DNA from: Pelagadaptatus sp034112445
GTDB lineage: Bacteria > Pseudomonadota > Gammaproteobacteria > Pseudomonadales > Cellvibrionaceae
NCBI GenBank assembly: GCA_034112445.1
Contig: JAWUVI010000015.1
Location: 1-64,000 of the forward strand
Reading direction: 5' to 3'
DNA: 64,000 bases
Position numbers and translations under genes: made by a program. Below are positions 45,151 to 53,427 of this stretch, piece after piece. Below the pieces are notes generated by a model. The model was not told where the DNA came from and made no database searches. It saw only the letters and a program-made list of their open reading frames with translations. Position 1 is the stretch's first letter. Each line of letters starts with the position of its first letter.

Positions 45151-47013
45151 ATGCACTGTAAACCTTACCTTAAGCTGTTCTTATCGGCTTTTATTCTTAC
45201 GTTGTTTTCGCTAGGTGCTACCGCCAATCCATTAAAGCAAGAAGACAATTTACTGTTATTGTCGGAAAACCGAGTATGGAAATTATTACTGGGTTATAAC
45301 GCAGCAAAAAAAAGCAGCATTATCAGTAAGTCATTCTTTTTATCAGATTCCGGTGCAACCGATTTATTAGCTGAACTTAATCAGACAATAACTGCCTTTG
45401 GCTTACCTGTAATTGAGGCAAATAATCACGCCCAATGCCGATACCGTGGACGGTACGTGTGGCTACAAAAGAAAATATTATTAAGTGATTATGGGATCAA
45501 GGCAATAGAATGCCCTGACTACGATACTTTTTCTCAAAAGAAAAATCTCAAATCTGTAAGCCTCGTTTTTGCTACAGGATATTTAGGTAACCCTGCATCA
45601 TATTATGGTCATCTGTTATTTAAGATGAATAGTAAGTCTACAAAAGAGAATAACTTAAAGGATACCGCGATTAACTACGGAGCAAGGATTCCTCACAATG
45701 AAAATATGCTGGCTTATATTTTCAATGGTGTTGTGGGTAATTATCCATCGACATTTACACCAAAGGAGTTTTACTTTCATCTGCATAATTACAGCGATGG
45801 AGAGCTACGTGACTTATGGGAGTACGAGTTAAATTTACCCGCTGACGCAACGGAGTTATTGGTGGCTCACGCGTGGGAAATGATCGGAGTGGAGCATAAT
45901 TATTATTTTTTAAATCGAAACTGTGCGTACAGAATGGCGGAGTTGATAGGGTTAGTATCAGATAAACCTATGACCAGGAATAATCTACCATGGGAGGCTC
46001 CACAATCTATTTTGCAAAGACTTAATAAAGCAAAACACAACAGCATAGCCATTATTGATAAAGTAAAATACATACCGTCTAGGCAAAGCCAACTATATCA
46101 GAAGTATATACAGCTAGACCCCACAGAAAAAAAATCAGTATCTACAAGTATCAATAATATTTACTCATTAAATCAACCAGAATTCGAAGATCAACAATAC
46201 AAAAGCCAAATTAAAATACTTGATACCTTACGTGATTATTATCGGTATTTAGTTCCGTTAGATGAGCTTCAATCTAATAAAAATTATAACGAAGTATTAA
46301 AAAAGCGGTTCTCAATAAAGTCGGGGGAAGCCGACTTTATTTATGGATCAAATAACACTCCACATCTAGGCCATAGCCCAAGCTATGTGTCGGCAGGTTT
46401 TACTTCTAGCATTGAGCATGGGGCTGGTTTTAATGTTCGCTTACGCCCTGCCTATTATGATCAACTCGATACGAGCTATGGGCATATACCCAATGCCTCT
46501 TTATCGATGCTCGATGTGGACATAACTCGTTACGACACTATGACACAAATAAATTTCATTGATTTTATCGCCATAGAAAATCTAAACACTAATCGCACTA
46601 AACTCCCTGGTGATAATGAGGGTGCCTGGAGCATATTGGTAGGCGCTCGAAAAACCAATAATCAATGCCGGAATTGCTTAGGTTATATTGCTGAAATGGG
46701 TAGAGGCTACAGCATAGGGAACATGCCAGACACATTGCTTTTTAGTGTCGTTGCCAAAATAGGCGCTCAATCAGAAAAAATTACATCCGATGCTTTTTAT
46801 GGCGGAATTGATTTTAAGGCCAACTTCCAATTAAGCAAAAAAACAAATACTTTGATTTCTATTAGCCAAAAAAATCATATAAGTTCAGGCACCAGTCAAA
46901 CTCATATCAACGCTTCTATGCGTTATGAATTGGGACGGAATTTAGATGTAAGACTCTCAATAGATAAAAATGTAGCCACTCAAACCGCACTTAATATTGG
47001 CTGGTATTGGTAG
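45151..47013 (+). CDS. DUF4105 (Lnb N-terminal-like) outer-envelope protein
   Basis: The 620-residue protein has a signal peptide (cleavage near TANPL). A DUF4105 domain follows (about 110-280), with YLGNPASYYGHLLFKMNS, FLNRNCAYRMAELIGL and HNYYFLNRNCAY. The Cys-His pattern in this domain recalls papain-like hydrolases. The last ~210 residues show alternating polar/aromatic strands with a Trp-Tyr-Trp end (NIGWYW), which looks like an outer-membrane beta-barrel. Function is unknown. It forms a pair with the DUF3015 gene, seen elsewhere in gammaproteobacteria. AT content is a little higher than its neighbours. Confidence 0.8.
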   Translation: MHCKPYLKLFLSAFILTLFSLGATANPLKQEDNLLLLSENRVWKLLLGYNAAKKSSIISKSFFLSDSGATDLLAELNQTITAFGLPVIEANNHAQCRYRGRYVWLQKKILLSDYGIKAIECPDYDTFSQKKNLKSVSLVFATGYLGNPASYYGHLLFKMNSKSTKENNLKDTAINYGARIPHNENMLAYIFNGVVGNYPSTFTPKEFYFHLHNYSDGELRDLWEYELNLPADATELLVAHAWEMIGVEHNYYFLNRNCAYRMAELIGLVSDKPMTRNNLPWEAPQSILQRLNKAKHNSIAIIDKVKYIPSRQSQLYQKYIQLDPTEKKSVSTSINNIYSLNQPEFEDQQYKSQIKILDTLRDYYRYLVPLDELQSNKNYNEVLKKRFSIKSGEADFIYGSNNTPHLGHSPSYVSAGFTSSIEHGAGFNVRLRPAYYDQLDTSYGHIPNASLSMLDVDITRYDTMTQINFIDFIAIENLNTNRTKLPGDNEGAWSILVGARKTNNQCRNCLGYIAEMGRGYSIGNMPDTLLFSVVAKIGAQSEKITSDAFYGGIDFKANFQLSKKTNTLISISQKNHISSGTSQTHINASMRYELGRNLDVRLSIDKNVATQTALNIGWYW

Positions 47014-47132
47014 CGATACTAGTAACATAAAGACACCAATGCCTAAATGCCCAAATCAATTACTTCTTTTCAGTATCACCACTGCTCTTTTCGATATCAC
47101 CATAACTCTTAGAAGATCTATCACCAAAAAAG

Positions 47133-47894
47133 TTAGGTTCGCTGACGCACAGCCTCAAACAAACACACTCCGGTAGCAACCGAAACATTCAAACTGCTGA
47201 TCTCACCCGCCATTGGAATGTTAATCAAGCTGTCACAACCTTCACGAGTTAATCGACGCATACCTTTACCCTCAGCGCCCATCACTAATGCCAAACCGCC
47301 AGTTAAATCAGCCTGATAAACTGATTGCTCGGCTTCACCAGCAGTACCTATAACCCACACTCCTAGCTCTTGCATTTTTTTCAGCGTCCGCGACAAGTTA
47401 GTCACAGTAACGTAAGGCAGAACCTCAGCGGCACCACAGGCCACTTTACGCGATACTGGAGTGATACTGGCTGAGTTGTCTTTGGGAGCAATCACCGCGT
47501 GCACACCAGCCGCTTCGGCTGTACGTAAGCAGGCGCCTAAGTTGTGTGGATCAGTAATGCCATCGAGCACCAAAAAGAACGCAGGCCCTTTTAATGCTTC
47601 AATTGTTTTATAGAGAAATTGTTCATCATAAACATCACCAGGGAAACTGTACGCAGCCACGCCTTGATGATTGCCGTCGTCAGCAAGCTTATCCATTTCT
47701 TTGCGTGAAGCCTGACGAACTTTAATGTCATTTTGCTCTGCGCCATTTAAGATTTTTTGCAGACGCTGATCTTGTCGCCCTTGCAACACCAAAATTTCAT
47801 TGATTCGATGTGGTGCACTTTTCAATACAGCTTGCACCGAGTGCATCCCAAAAATAACTTCCAACTTTGCCAATTTAATTTCCTGCTTATTCAT
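47133..47894 (-). CDS. rlmB: 23S rRNA (guanosine-2'-O)-methyltransferase RlmB
   Basis: This SpoU/TrmH-type enzyme methylates G2251 of 23S rRNA using SAM. The 253-residue protein shows the substrate domain start GMHSVQAVLKSAPHRINEIL. The knot-fold motifs are DPHNLGACLRTAEAAG (Arg), MGAEGKGMRRL and SLNVSVATGVCLFEAVRQ. The listed ATG at 47894 lies 8 bases after a terminator-like hairpin and has no ribosome site. A TTG at 47873 has AGGAA about 6 bases upstream, and its product aligns better with the start of E. coli RlmB. I give the longer form but think the TTG start is likely. Confidence 0.94.
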   Translation of the reverse strand: MNKQEIKLAKLEVIFGMHSVQAVLKSAPHRINEILVLQGRQDQRLQKILNGAEQNDIKVRQASRKEMDKLADDGNHQGVAAYSFPGDVYDEQFLYKTIEALKGPAFFLVLDGITDPHNLGACLRTAEAAGVHAVIAPKDNSASITPVSRKVACGAAEVLPYVTVTNLSRTLKKMQELGVWVIGTAGEAEQSVYQADLTGGLALVMGAEGKGMRRLTREGCDSLINIPMAGEISSLNVSVATGVCLFEAVRQRT

Positions 47895-47902
47895 GCGGTA
47901 AA

Positions 47903-47934
47903 AATAAAGCCGCCTTTTCGAAGACGGCTTTATT
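47903..47934 (-). terminator. Terminator-like hairpin between rnr and rlmB
   Basis: The perfect 10-base outer stem AATAAAGCCG/CGGCTTTATT encloses an inner CTT-TTCG-AAG hairpin with a UUCG-type loop. On the minus strand a T-rich run (TTTATTTTT) follows. It comes after the rnr stop codon (47980) and just before the annotated rlmB start. Confidence 0.8.
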
Positions 47935-47979
47935 ATATATTGCCAGGCCAGTTCAATAACTCACGATACCTAGACTGGC

Positions 47980-50619
47980 TTATTTTTTCTTATTACCCAT
48001 CAAACCTTTTTTAATTGCGGCAGCAGTTTTACTCAAGAAGGACTTCGCCTTGGGCTTACTTACCTCATTATTTTGCGCAGGTTTTTGAACACGTTCTGCG
48101 TTTTTAGCTTTTACTGGTTTTTTTGTTTTAGCCGGACGATTAGGTTTTTCGGCAGAGTGCGATTTATTCTGTTTGCCTTTCGCCGCTTTAGCCGAAGGTT
48201 TTCTGGTTCTTTTCCCGGGGCCTTTTCCGGATGTTTTTTCAGGTTTGCCAGAAGGGCCTTTGCGTTTTTTCTCTTGCTGTTTTTCATCAGCAATCATTTT
48301 TGTTGCCGGACTGCCTTTCTTGCGTTTCTTTTTCGTCGCTTCATTACGTTTAGAAGCGATTTTGCCATTACTATCGATCGGCTGAAAATCGACTTTACGA
48401 TCGTCTAGATTAACCTGCGCCACACGCACGTTAATCTCATCGCCTAAGCGATATACCATGCCACTTTTCTCACCGACCAAACGATGTTGCGCATCTTCAT
48501 GATGATAATAATCATGGGGTAAATTGGTGATATGAATTAAACCCTCAACATACAGATCTTTCAGTTCGACAAACAATCCAAAGCTCGTCACTGCGCTGAT
48601 AATGCCAGGGAAATCGTCGCCAACATGATCCTGTAAATATTCACATTTAAGCCAACTCACCACATCGCGCGTAGCTTCATCCGCACGTCGCTCTGTCATT
48701 GAGCACTGCTCACCAATAGACAAGATGTGAGCCATGTCATAGGGGTAAATAGCCCCCTTCTTCAAAACTTTAGAGCCTTCAACACGCTTAACTAAATTGC
48801 TTTCAATGTCAGAGCGAACAATATGTCGAATAGCTCGATGCACTAATAAGTCAGGGTAACGGCGGATTGGCGAAGTGAAATGCGCATAAGCGCCATAGCC
48901 CAAACCAAAATGACCTTTGTTATCAGGCTGATATACAGCCTGACTTAAGCTGCGCAACATAACGGTTTGAATCAAACTACGATCAGGCCGGTCATCTAGA
49001 GATTGTAATAAGTCTTGATAATCTGACGGCTTCGGTTCGTCGCCACCTTGCAAGCCCATACCCAACTCACCAAGGAAAGTACGCAATTTTTCTAAGCGTT
49101 CACTACGGGGTCCTTCGTGTACGCGAAATAAAGACGGCAGTTCATGCTGCTCAAGAAAACGTGCTGCGCAGACATTGGCGCACAACATACATTCTTCAAT
49201 CAGTTTGTGCGCATCATTGCGAACCACCGGAATAATTTTTTCAATTTTTCGCTGCTCATCAAAAACAATGCGCGTTTCTACCGTATCAAAATCGATAGCG
49301 CCACGCTCAGTTCTGGCCTTACGTAACTCACCATATAAATTATGTAACTCATCAACGTGTGACACGACTTCAGAATACTGTTCCCTAACATCACTACCAT
49401 CTTGATTATTTTCTTCAAGCATTTGGCCAACAAGGGTGTAGGTCAGGCGTGCATGAGAATGAATAATACCCTCATAGAACTTGTACCCATTAACCTTACC
49501 GTCGGCTGATATAGTCATTTCACAAACCATACACAAGCGATCTACCTTGGGATTTAATGAGCACAAACCATTTGATAAAGCTTCGGGCAGCATTGGCACA
49601 ACAAAGTCTGGGAAGTAAACCGAATTACCTCGCACTAAGGCTTCTTGGTCTAGAGACGAGTCCACAGGGACATAGTGGGACACATCGGCAATGGCAACAT
49701 ACAAACGCCAGCCACCATCTTGTTGTGGTTCACAATACACAGCATCGTCAAAGTCACGTGCGTCTTCACCATCAATAGTAACAAACGGTAATTTGCGCAG
49801 ATCAATACGATTTTTCTTGTCATCTTCATCGACCTGAGTAGGAAGATTGGCCGCTTCGGCCTGAACATTGTTAGGCCACAAGTTAGGGATGGCATGAGCA
49901 CGTATTGCTACGTCAATTTCCATACCTGGCGCCAAATGATCACCCAAGACCTCAATAACTTGACCTACCGGCGGGTTGTTACGACCAGGTTGCTGCAATA
50001 TTTCAACAACCACAAACTGCTCACGTGTCGCTCCAGCAATAGAGCCTTCCGCTAAAATAATATCGTGACTTAAACGGGGATTATCGGGACGAACAAAATA
50101 AACGCCACTTTCATGAAATAACCGACCAACAATCTGATTGGTTTTATGGGCCAGAACTTCAACAATATTCGCTTCACGACGACCACGCACATCGCGAGTC
50201 ATTTTACGTACAAGGACTTCATCCCCATCAAACACTTTACGCATCTGGCGAAACGAGAGGTACAAATCACCACTGCTATCGGCAGGAATGAAAAAACCAA
50301 AACCATCTTTGTGCCCTTGAACTCGACCACGCAACAAATCCATCTTATCCAACAAGCCATAGCCGCTACGGCGGTTGCTCACTAACTGCCCATCTCTGGA
50401 CATGGCTATTAAACGTCGGCGTAAAGCTTCAATAGATTCTTCATTAGTGAGCTCTAAAACGTCACACAATGATTCGTGAGTCATAGGTCCTGCCGACTGC
50501 GCCAGCACTTCCATTATGTACTCACGACTAGGAATAGGATTTTCGTATTTTGTTGCTTCCCGAGCTTGATGCGGGTCATTTTTAGACGATGACTTTTTCG
50601 GGGGATTTGTTTTTACCAA
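47980..50619 (-). CDS. rnr: Ribonuclease R
   Basis: RNase R is a 3'-5' exoribonuclease that degrades structured RNA and acts in rRNA quality control and cold growth. The 879-residue protein has an N-terminal HTH-like region (ENPIPSREYIMEVLAQ), cold-shock domains (GRVQGHKDGFGFFIP), the RNB catalytic core (FVTIDGEDARDFDDAVYC with the metal-binding Asp residues) and an S1 domain (about 660-740, FPGIISAVTSFGLFVEL). A very basic Lys-rich tail of about 130 residues follows. The start is TTG with AGG 7 bases upstream; the homology to E. coli RNase R begins soon after it. rlmB follows, as in many relatives. Confidence 0.96.
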   Translation of the reverse strand: MVKTNPPKKSSSKNDPHQAREATKYENPIPSREYIMEVLAQSAGPMTHESLCDVLELTNEESIEALRRRLIAMSRDGQLVSNRRSGYGLLDKMDLLRGRVQGHKDGFGFFIPADSSGDLYLSFRQMRKVFDGDEVLVRKMTRDVRGRREANIVEVLAHKTNQIVGRLFHESGVYFVRPDNPRLSHDIILAEGSIAGATREQFVVVEILQQPGRNNPPVGQVIEVLGDHLAPGMEIDVAIRAHAIPNLWPNNVQAEAANLPTQVDEDDKKNRIDLRKLPFVTIDGEDARDFDDAVYCEPQQDGGWRLYVAIADVSHYVPVDSSLDQEALVRGNSVYFPDFVVPMLPEALSNGLCSLNPKVDRLCMVCEMTISADGKVNGYKFYEGIIHSHARLTYTLVGQMLEENNQDGSDVREQYSEVVSHVDELHNLYGELRKARTERGAIDFDTVETRIVFDEQRKIEKIIPVVRNDAHKLIEECMLCANVCAARFLEQHELPSLFRVHEGPRSERLEKLRTFLGELGMGLQGGDEPKPSDYQDLLQSLDDRPDRSLIQTVMLRSLSQAVYQPDNKGHFGLGYGAYAHFTSPIRRYPDLLVHRAIRHIVRSDIESNLVKRVEGSKVLKKGAIYPYDMAHILSIGEQCSMTERRADEATRDVVSWLKCEYLQDHVGDDFPGIISAVTSFGLFVELKDLYVEGLIHITNLPHDYYHHEDAQHRLVGEKSGMVYRLGDEINVRVAQVNLDDRKVDFQPIDSNGKIASKRNEATKKKRKKGSPATKMIADEKQQEKKRKGPSGKPEKTSGKGPGKRTRKPSAKAAKGKQNKSHSAEKPNRPAKTKKPVKAKNAERVQKPAQNNEVSKPKAKSFLSKTAAAIKKGLMGNKKK

Positions 50620-50692
50620 GAGGTTACCTGCAGATTAAAAAAATATACCGCAACTATAACCGAAAAGGACTGGTAGCGCCCACCAAATGCGC

Positions 50693-52672
50693 TTATTTAA
50701 CGTTCATAATGCCCGCTAAAACGCCCAATATACGTTCAATATCAACTGGCTTTTCGATGAACGCCTCAAAACCATGGGTTTTAAAATTACTGGCGTTTAT
50801 ATACTCACTGTATCCCGACACGGCTATAGCTTTCGCATCGCGATATTTTTGTTTAATTTGGCGATTAACCTCAATGCCATCAACTCGTGGCATAGTTATG
50901 TCCAGCAGGTAAACATCCGCTTTAACAGATCCCATTTCTAGGTCATGAAGAAACTCAGGAGAACTATGGTAAGTCGTAATTTCAATCCCATACGAAGAGA
51001 AAAAATCATTAAAAAACTCAAGAATATCAATTTCATCATCGACAATAACAACATGTAAGCCCTTAAGAGAGGCAGGTTCTTTACTCGGCGGTACAACGTT
51101 GCTCTTGAGTTTCTTCCCCTCTACCAAAGGCAAATAAATTGAAAAGACAGTGCCACTGCCAACATTACTTTTAACGACTATATGGCCGCCCGCACCATGC
51201 ACCAATCCATGGATTACAGCCAACCCCATACCAGAACCTTTACCCGTACCTTTAGTCGAATAAAAGGGCTGAAATATACTCGACAACTTAAAAGTATCAA
51301 TACCGTAGCCATTATCCATAACCGATATTTCTGCATAGTCGCCGGTAATTTTAGATAAGCAGGAGGTGCACGATTCATCACTTAGAGTCACTTGATTGAC
51401 AAAAATTAATATATGGCCTTTTTGGTCAATGGCGTCTTTAGCGTTAAGGCAGAGATTCATTAAAATTTGGTCCATAGATGAATTTGCAATAAATACGGAC
51501 ACATTCTCTTCGAAATATTTCACCTCCATATCCACCGTGGCTGGCAGCAATGGATGCAATAACTTTAAGAACTCTGGAATTCTGGCCGACAAATTAATAT
51601 GAACCATTTCTTCCGAACTGCCGCGAGAAAACGCCAGCATTTTTTCTACAAGAGACTTAGCTCGTAAACTAGAGGATTCAATGTTTTTTAAGTAATTAAG
51701 TAAGCGCTTATCGTCACTCTCTTGATATTGCAGTTGCAGTAATTGCGCATAACCGAGCGATACCGCCAAAATATTATTGAAGTCGTGTGCTATTCCTCCG
51801 ACAGCCAAACCAATCGCTTCCATTTTTTGCATTTGGATCATGTTTTTTTCAAGTGATTTTTGTTTCACTTCGGTTACTCGTTTTTCAGTAATATCGGTAC
51901 GGATAGCCATATACCGATCAACCTTGCCCTGCTCATTTATGTGCGGAACAATCGTAGTATCAAGCCAATAAATCTCTCCCGTTTTTTTCCTATTGCAAAT
52001 GTCGCCTCTAAAAACATTACCCGATGAAATCGTCTCCCAGAAATTTTTCCAAAATTGGTCGTCATGCATACCAGAATTAGTTATCCGGTGATTAGCGCCA
52101 GACAGCTCGTCTACTGTGTAACCTGATGTTTTTTGAAAGGCTTCATTGCAATAAATAATCTTGCCCGCAAGATCCCCCGCACTGACTATGGAATGATGAT
52201 CAAATGCATCGGTTAAATATTCCAACTCATTCTTTTGTAGTACAGCTTCATCAATCAATGCTTTATGAGCCGATATATCCTGAATAATCCCCTCTAGATA
52301 GCCCTGCTCTCCATCTTTATTTTTTACCACATGGCCCATCGTTCTTACCCAAACCCGATTACCTTTAGCGGTAATCAAACGGCATTCAATATCATAATCA
52401 ACCCCGTCTTTTAGGGCTCTATCGATGGCTTCCGTAATGGCTTTTTCACCAGGTTCTATAGAATCATAAAAATCAATTGCCGTTTCCAAAGTGGGAATAA
52501 AATCAGGTTCCACCCCATGAATAGCATGTGCTGCTCCAGCCCACACAACCTTATTAGAAGGAAAATAAAGTCTCCACAAACCTATAGATAGCCGCTCAGC
52601 CAAATACATGCTGAGCAGATCATCCATACCTTTTTTTTGCGAACCCTCTAAATCACTCGACTTTGCGCTCAA
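50693..52672 (-). CDS. Soluble PAS-PAS hybrid histidine kinase with receiver
   Basis: The 659-residue protein has no membrane helix, so it senses inside the cell. Two PAS domains cover about residues 20-150 and 150-270 (IIYCNEAFQKTSGYTVDELS, KKTGEIYWLDTTIVPH). The phosphorylated His is in AHDFNNILAVSLGYAQL (about 298). The ATPase motifs are NLCLNAKDAI, DNGYGID and GKGSGMGLAV. A C-terminal receiver has VIVDDEID and the phospho-Asp in LLDITMPRVDG. The start is TTG with GAGGTG upstream; an ATG 15 codons later lacks a spaced site. It is divergent from the HTH-receiver gene and probably signals to it and to the EAL-receiver protein. Confidence 0.9.
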   Translation of the reverse strand: MSAKSSDLEGSQKKGMDDLLSMYLAERLSIGLWRLYFPSNKVVWAGAAHAIHGVEPDFIPTLETAIDFYDSIEPGEKAITEAIDRALKDGVDYDIECRLITAKGNRVWVRTMGHVVKNKDGEQGYLEGIIQDISAHKALIDEAVLQKNELEYLTDAFDHHSIVSAGDLAGKIIYCNEAFQKTSGYTVDELSGANHRITNSGMHDDQFWKNFWETISSGNVFRGDICNRKKTGEIYWLDTTIVPHINEQGKVDRYMAIRTDITEKRVTEVKQKSLEKNMIQMQKMEAIGLAVGGIAHDFNNILAVSLGYAQLLQLQYQESDDKRLLNYLKNIESSSLRAKSLVEKMLAFSRGSSEEMVHINLSARIPEFLKLLHPLLPATVDMEVKYFEENVSVFIANSSMDQILMNLCLNAKDAIDQKGHILIFVNQVTLSDESCTSCLSKITGDYAEISVMDNGYGIDTFKLSSIFQPFYSTKGTGKGSGMGLAVIHGLVHGAGGHIVVKSNVGSGTVFSIYLPLVEGKKLKSNVVPPSKEPASLKGLHVVIVDDEIDILEFFNDFFSSYGIEITTYHSSPEFLHDLEMGSVKADVYLLDITMPRVDGIEVNRQIKQKYRDAKAIAVSGYSEYINASNFKTHGFEAFIEKPVDIERILGVLAGIMNVK

Positions 52673-52717
52673 CTAACACCTCTATACAGACAAATTCAAA
52701 CCATGAACTAAAAAATT

Positions 52718-52733
52718 AATATCGATATTATCG
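52718..52733. promoter_or_regulatory. Candidate operator, copy 1 (TATCG-N4-TATCG)
   Basis: The 16-base element AATATCGATATTATCG contains TATCG twice, 9 bases apart. It matches copy 2 at 14 of 16 positions. It lies in the divergent gap, on the hybrid kinase side. It includes the palindrome TAATATCGATATTA (52717-52730). Confidence 0.55.
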
Positions 52734-52779
52734 CTTCAAACTGGATTAAAACAAAAAAGTAGACCTATAATTAGCGTTC

Positions 52780-52795
52780 AATATCGTTTTTATCG
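52780..52795. promoter_or_regulatory. Candidate operator, copy 2 (TATCG-N4-TATCG)
   Basis: AATATCGTTTTTATCG repeats copy 1 with two changes in the spacer. It lies 16 bases ahead of the HTH-receiver start codon, 62 bases (about six helical turns) from copy 1. Its position would let a bound protein block or recruit at the HTH-receiver promoter. Confidence 0.55.
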
Positions 52796-52810
52796 ATATA
52801 AGGGCAAACA

Positions 52811-53425
52811 ATGGCCACTCATCTCGACACAGCATGGCTCAAGCCTGCCGAAGTCGCTGCCTATTTTAAAGTTTCTCCTATTACCATTAGGAGTTGGGCA
52901 CAAAAAGGCATCATAACCGCCAGCAAAACGCCGGGCGGTCACCGACGCTATTCTCTTGAAGAAGTAGAAAGACTTGCCTCACGGAAAACGGAAATCGATA
53001 TAAGTGTCCCTGACAGTCATCAAAAGTCCATTTTAATTGTTGACGACGACACTCAGGTTGCAGGAATGCTTGGGGCTCAAATTCAGCATCACTTTAGCGA
53101 TATAAAAATACTGTATGCCACAGATGGCTTTGAAGCCGGTGCATTAGTTACTCAAAACATGCCCGATTTAATATTTCTAGACATTATGATGCCCGGGATT
53201 AAAGGCGACGCGATATGCCGATACCTGAAAAAAAACACCTATACATCCCACATTCCCGTCATAGGCATAACCGGATACTCATCAAATGAAAATATGTCTT
53301 TGATGCAGCAAGCTGGAGTTGAACGGATCATAACCAAACCCTTCGACATGAAGGAAATTATCGATATAGTCCAAGAGAAAATTACGTGCTATAGCCAAAC
53401 AACAGATCGAATGAACAAGGATTGA
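52811..53425 (+). CDS. MerR/BldC-type HTH fused to a receiver domain
   Basis: The 204-residue protein has an N-terminal MerR-like winged HTH (about 10-56: LKPAEVAAYFKVSPITIRSW, TPGGHRRYSLEEVERLAS). A receiver domain follows (about 72-190), with the acidic pocket VDDDT, the phospho-Asp in IFLDIMMPG, the Thr in GITGYS and the Lys in TKPFD. The usual order in response regulators is receiver first, output last. Here it is reversed, with a single-domain HTH of BldC or excisionase type. Two direct-repeat elements lie upstream, which suggests autoregulation. AAGGG precedes the ATG. Confidence 0.9.
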   Translation: MATHLDTAWLKPAEVAAYFKVSPITIRSWAQKGIITASKTPGGHRRYSLEEVERLASRKTEIDISVPDSHQKSILIVDDDTQVAGMLGAQIQHHFSDIKILYATDGFEAGALVTQNMPDLIFLDIMMPGIKGDAICRYLKKNTYTSHIPVIGITGYSSNENMSLMQQAGVERIITKPFDMKEIIDIVQEKITCYSQTTDRMNKD

Positions 53426-53427
53426 CA

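Noticed and set aside
48073..48408. Frames within the Lys-rich tail of rnr
   Set aside because: They are Phe/Arg-rich antisense frames caused by the A-rich codons of the tail.
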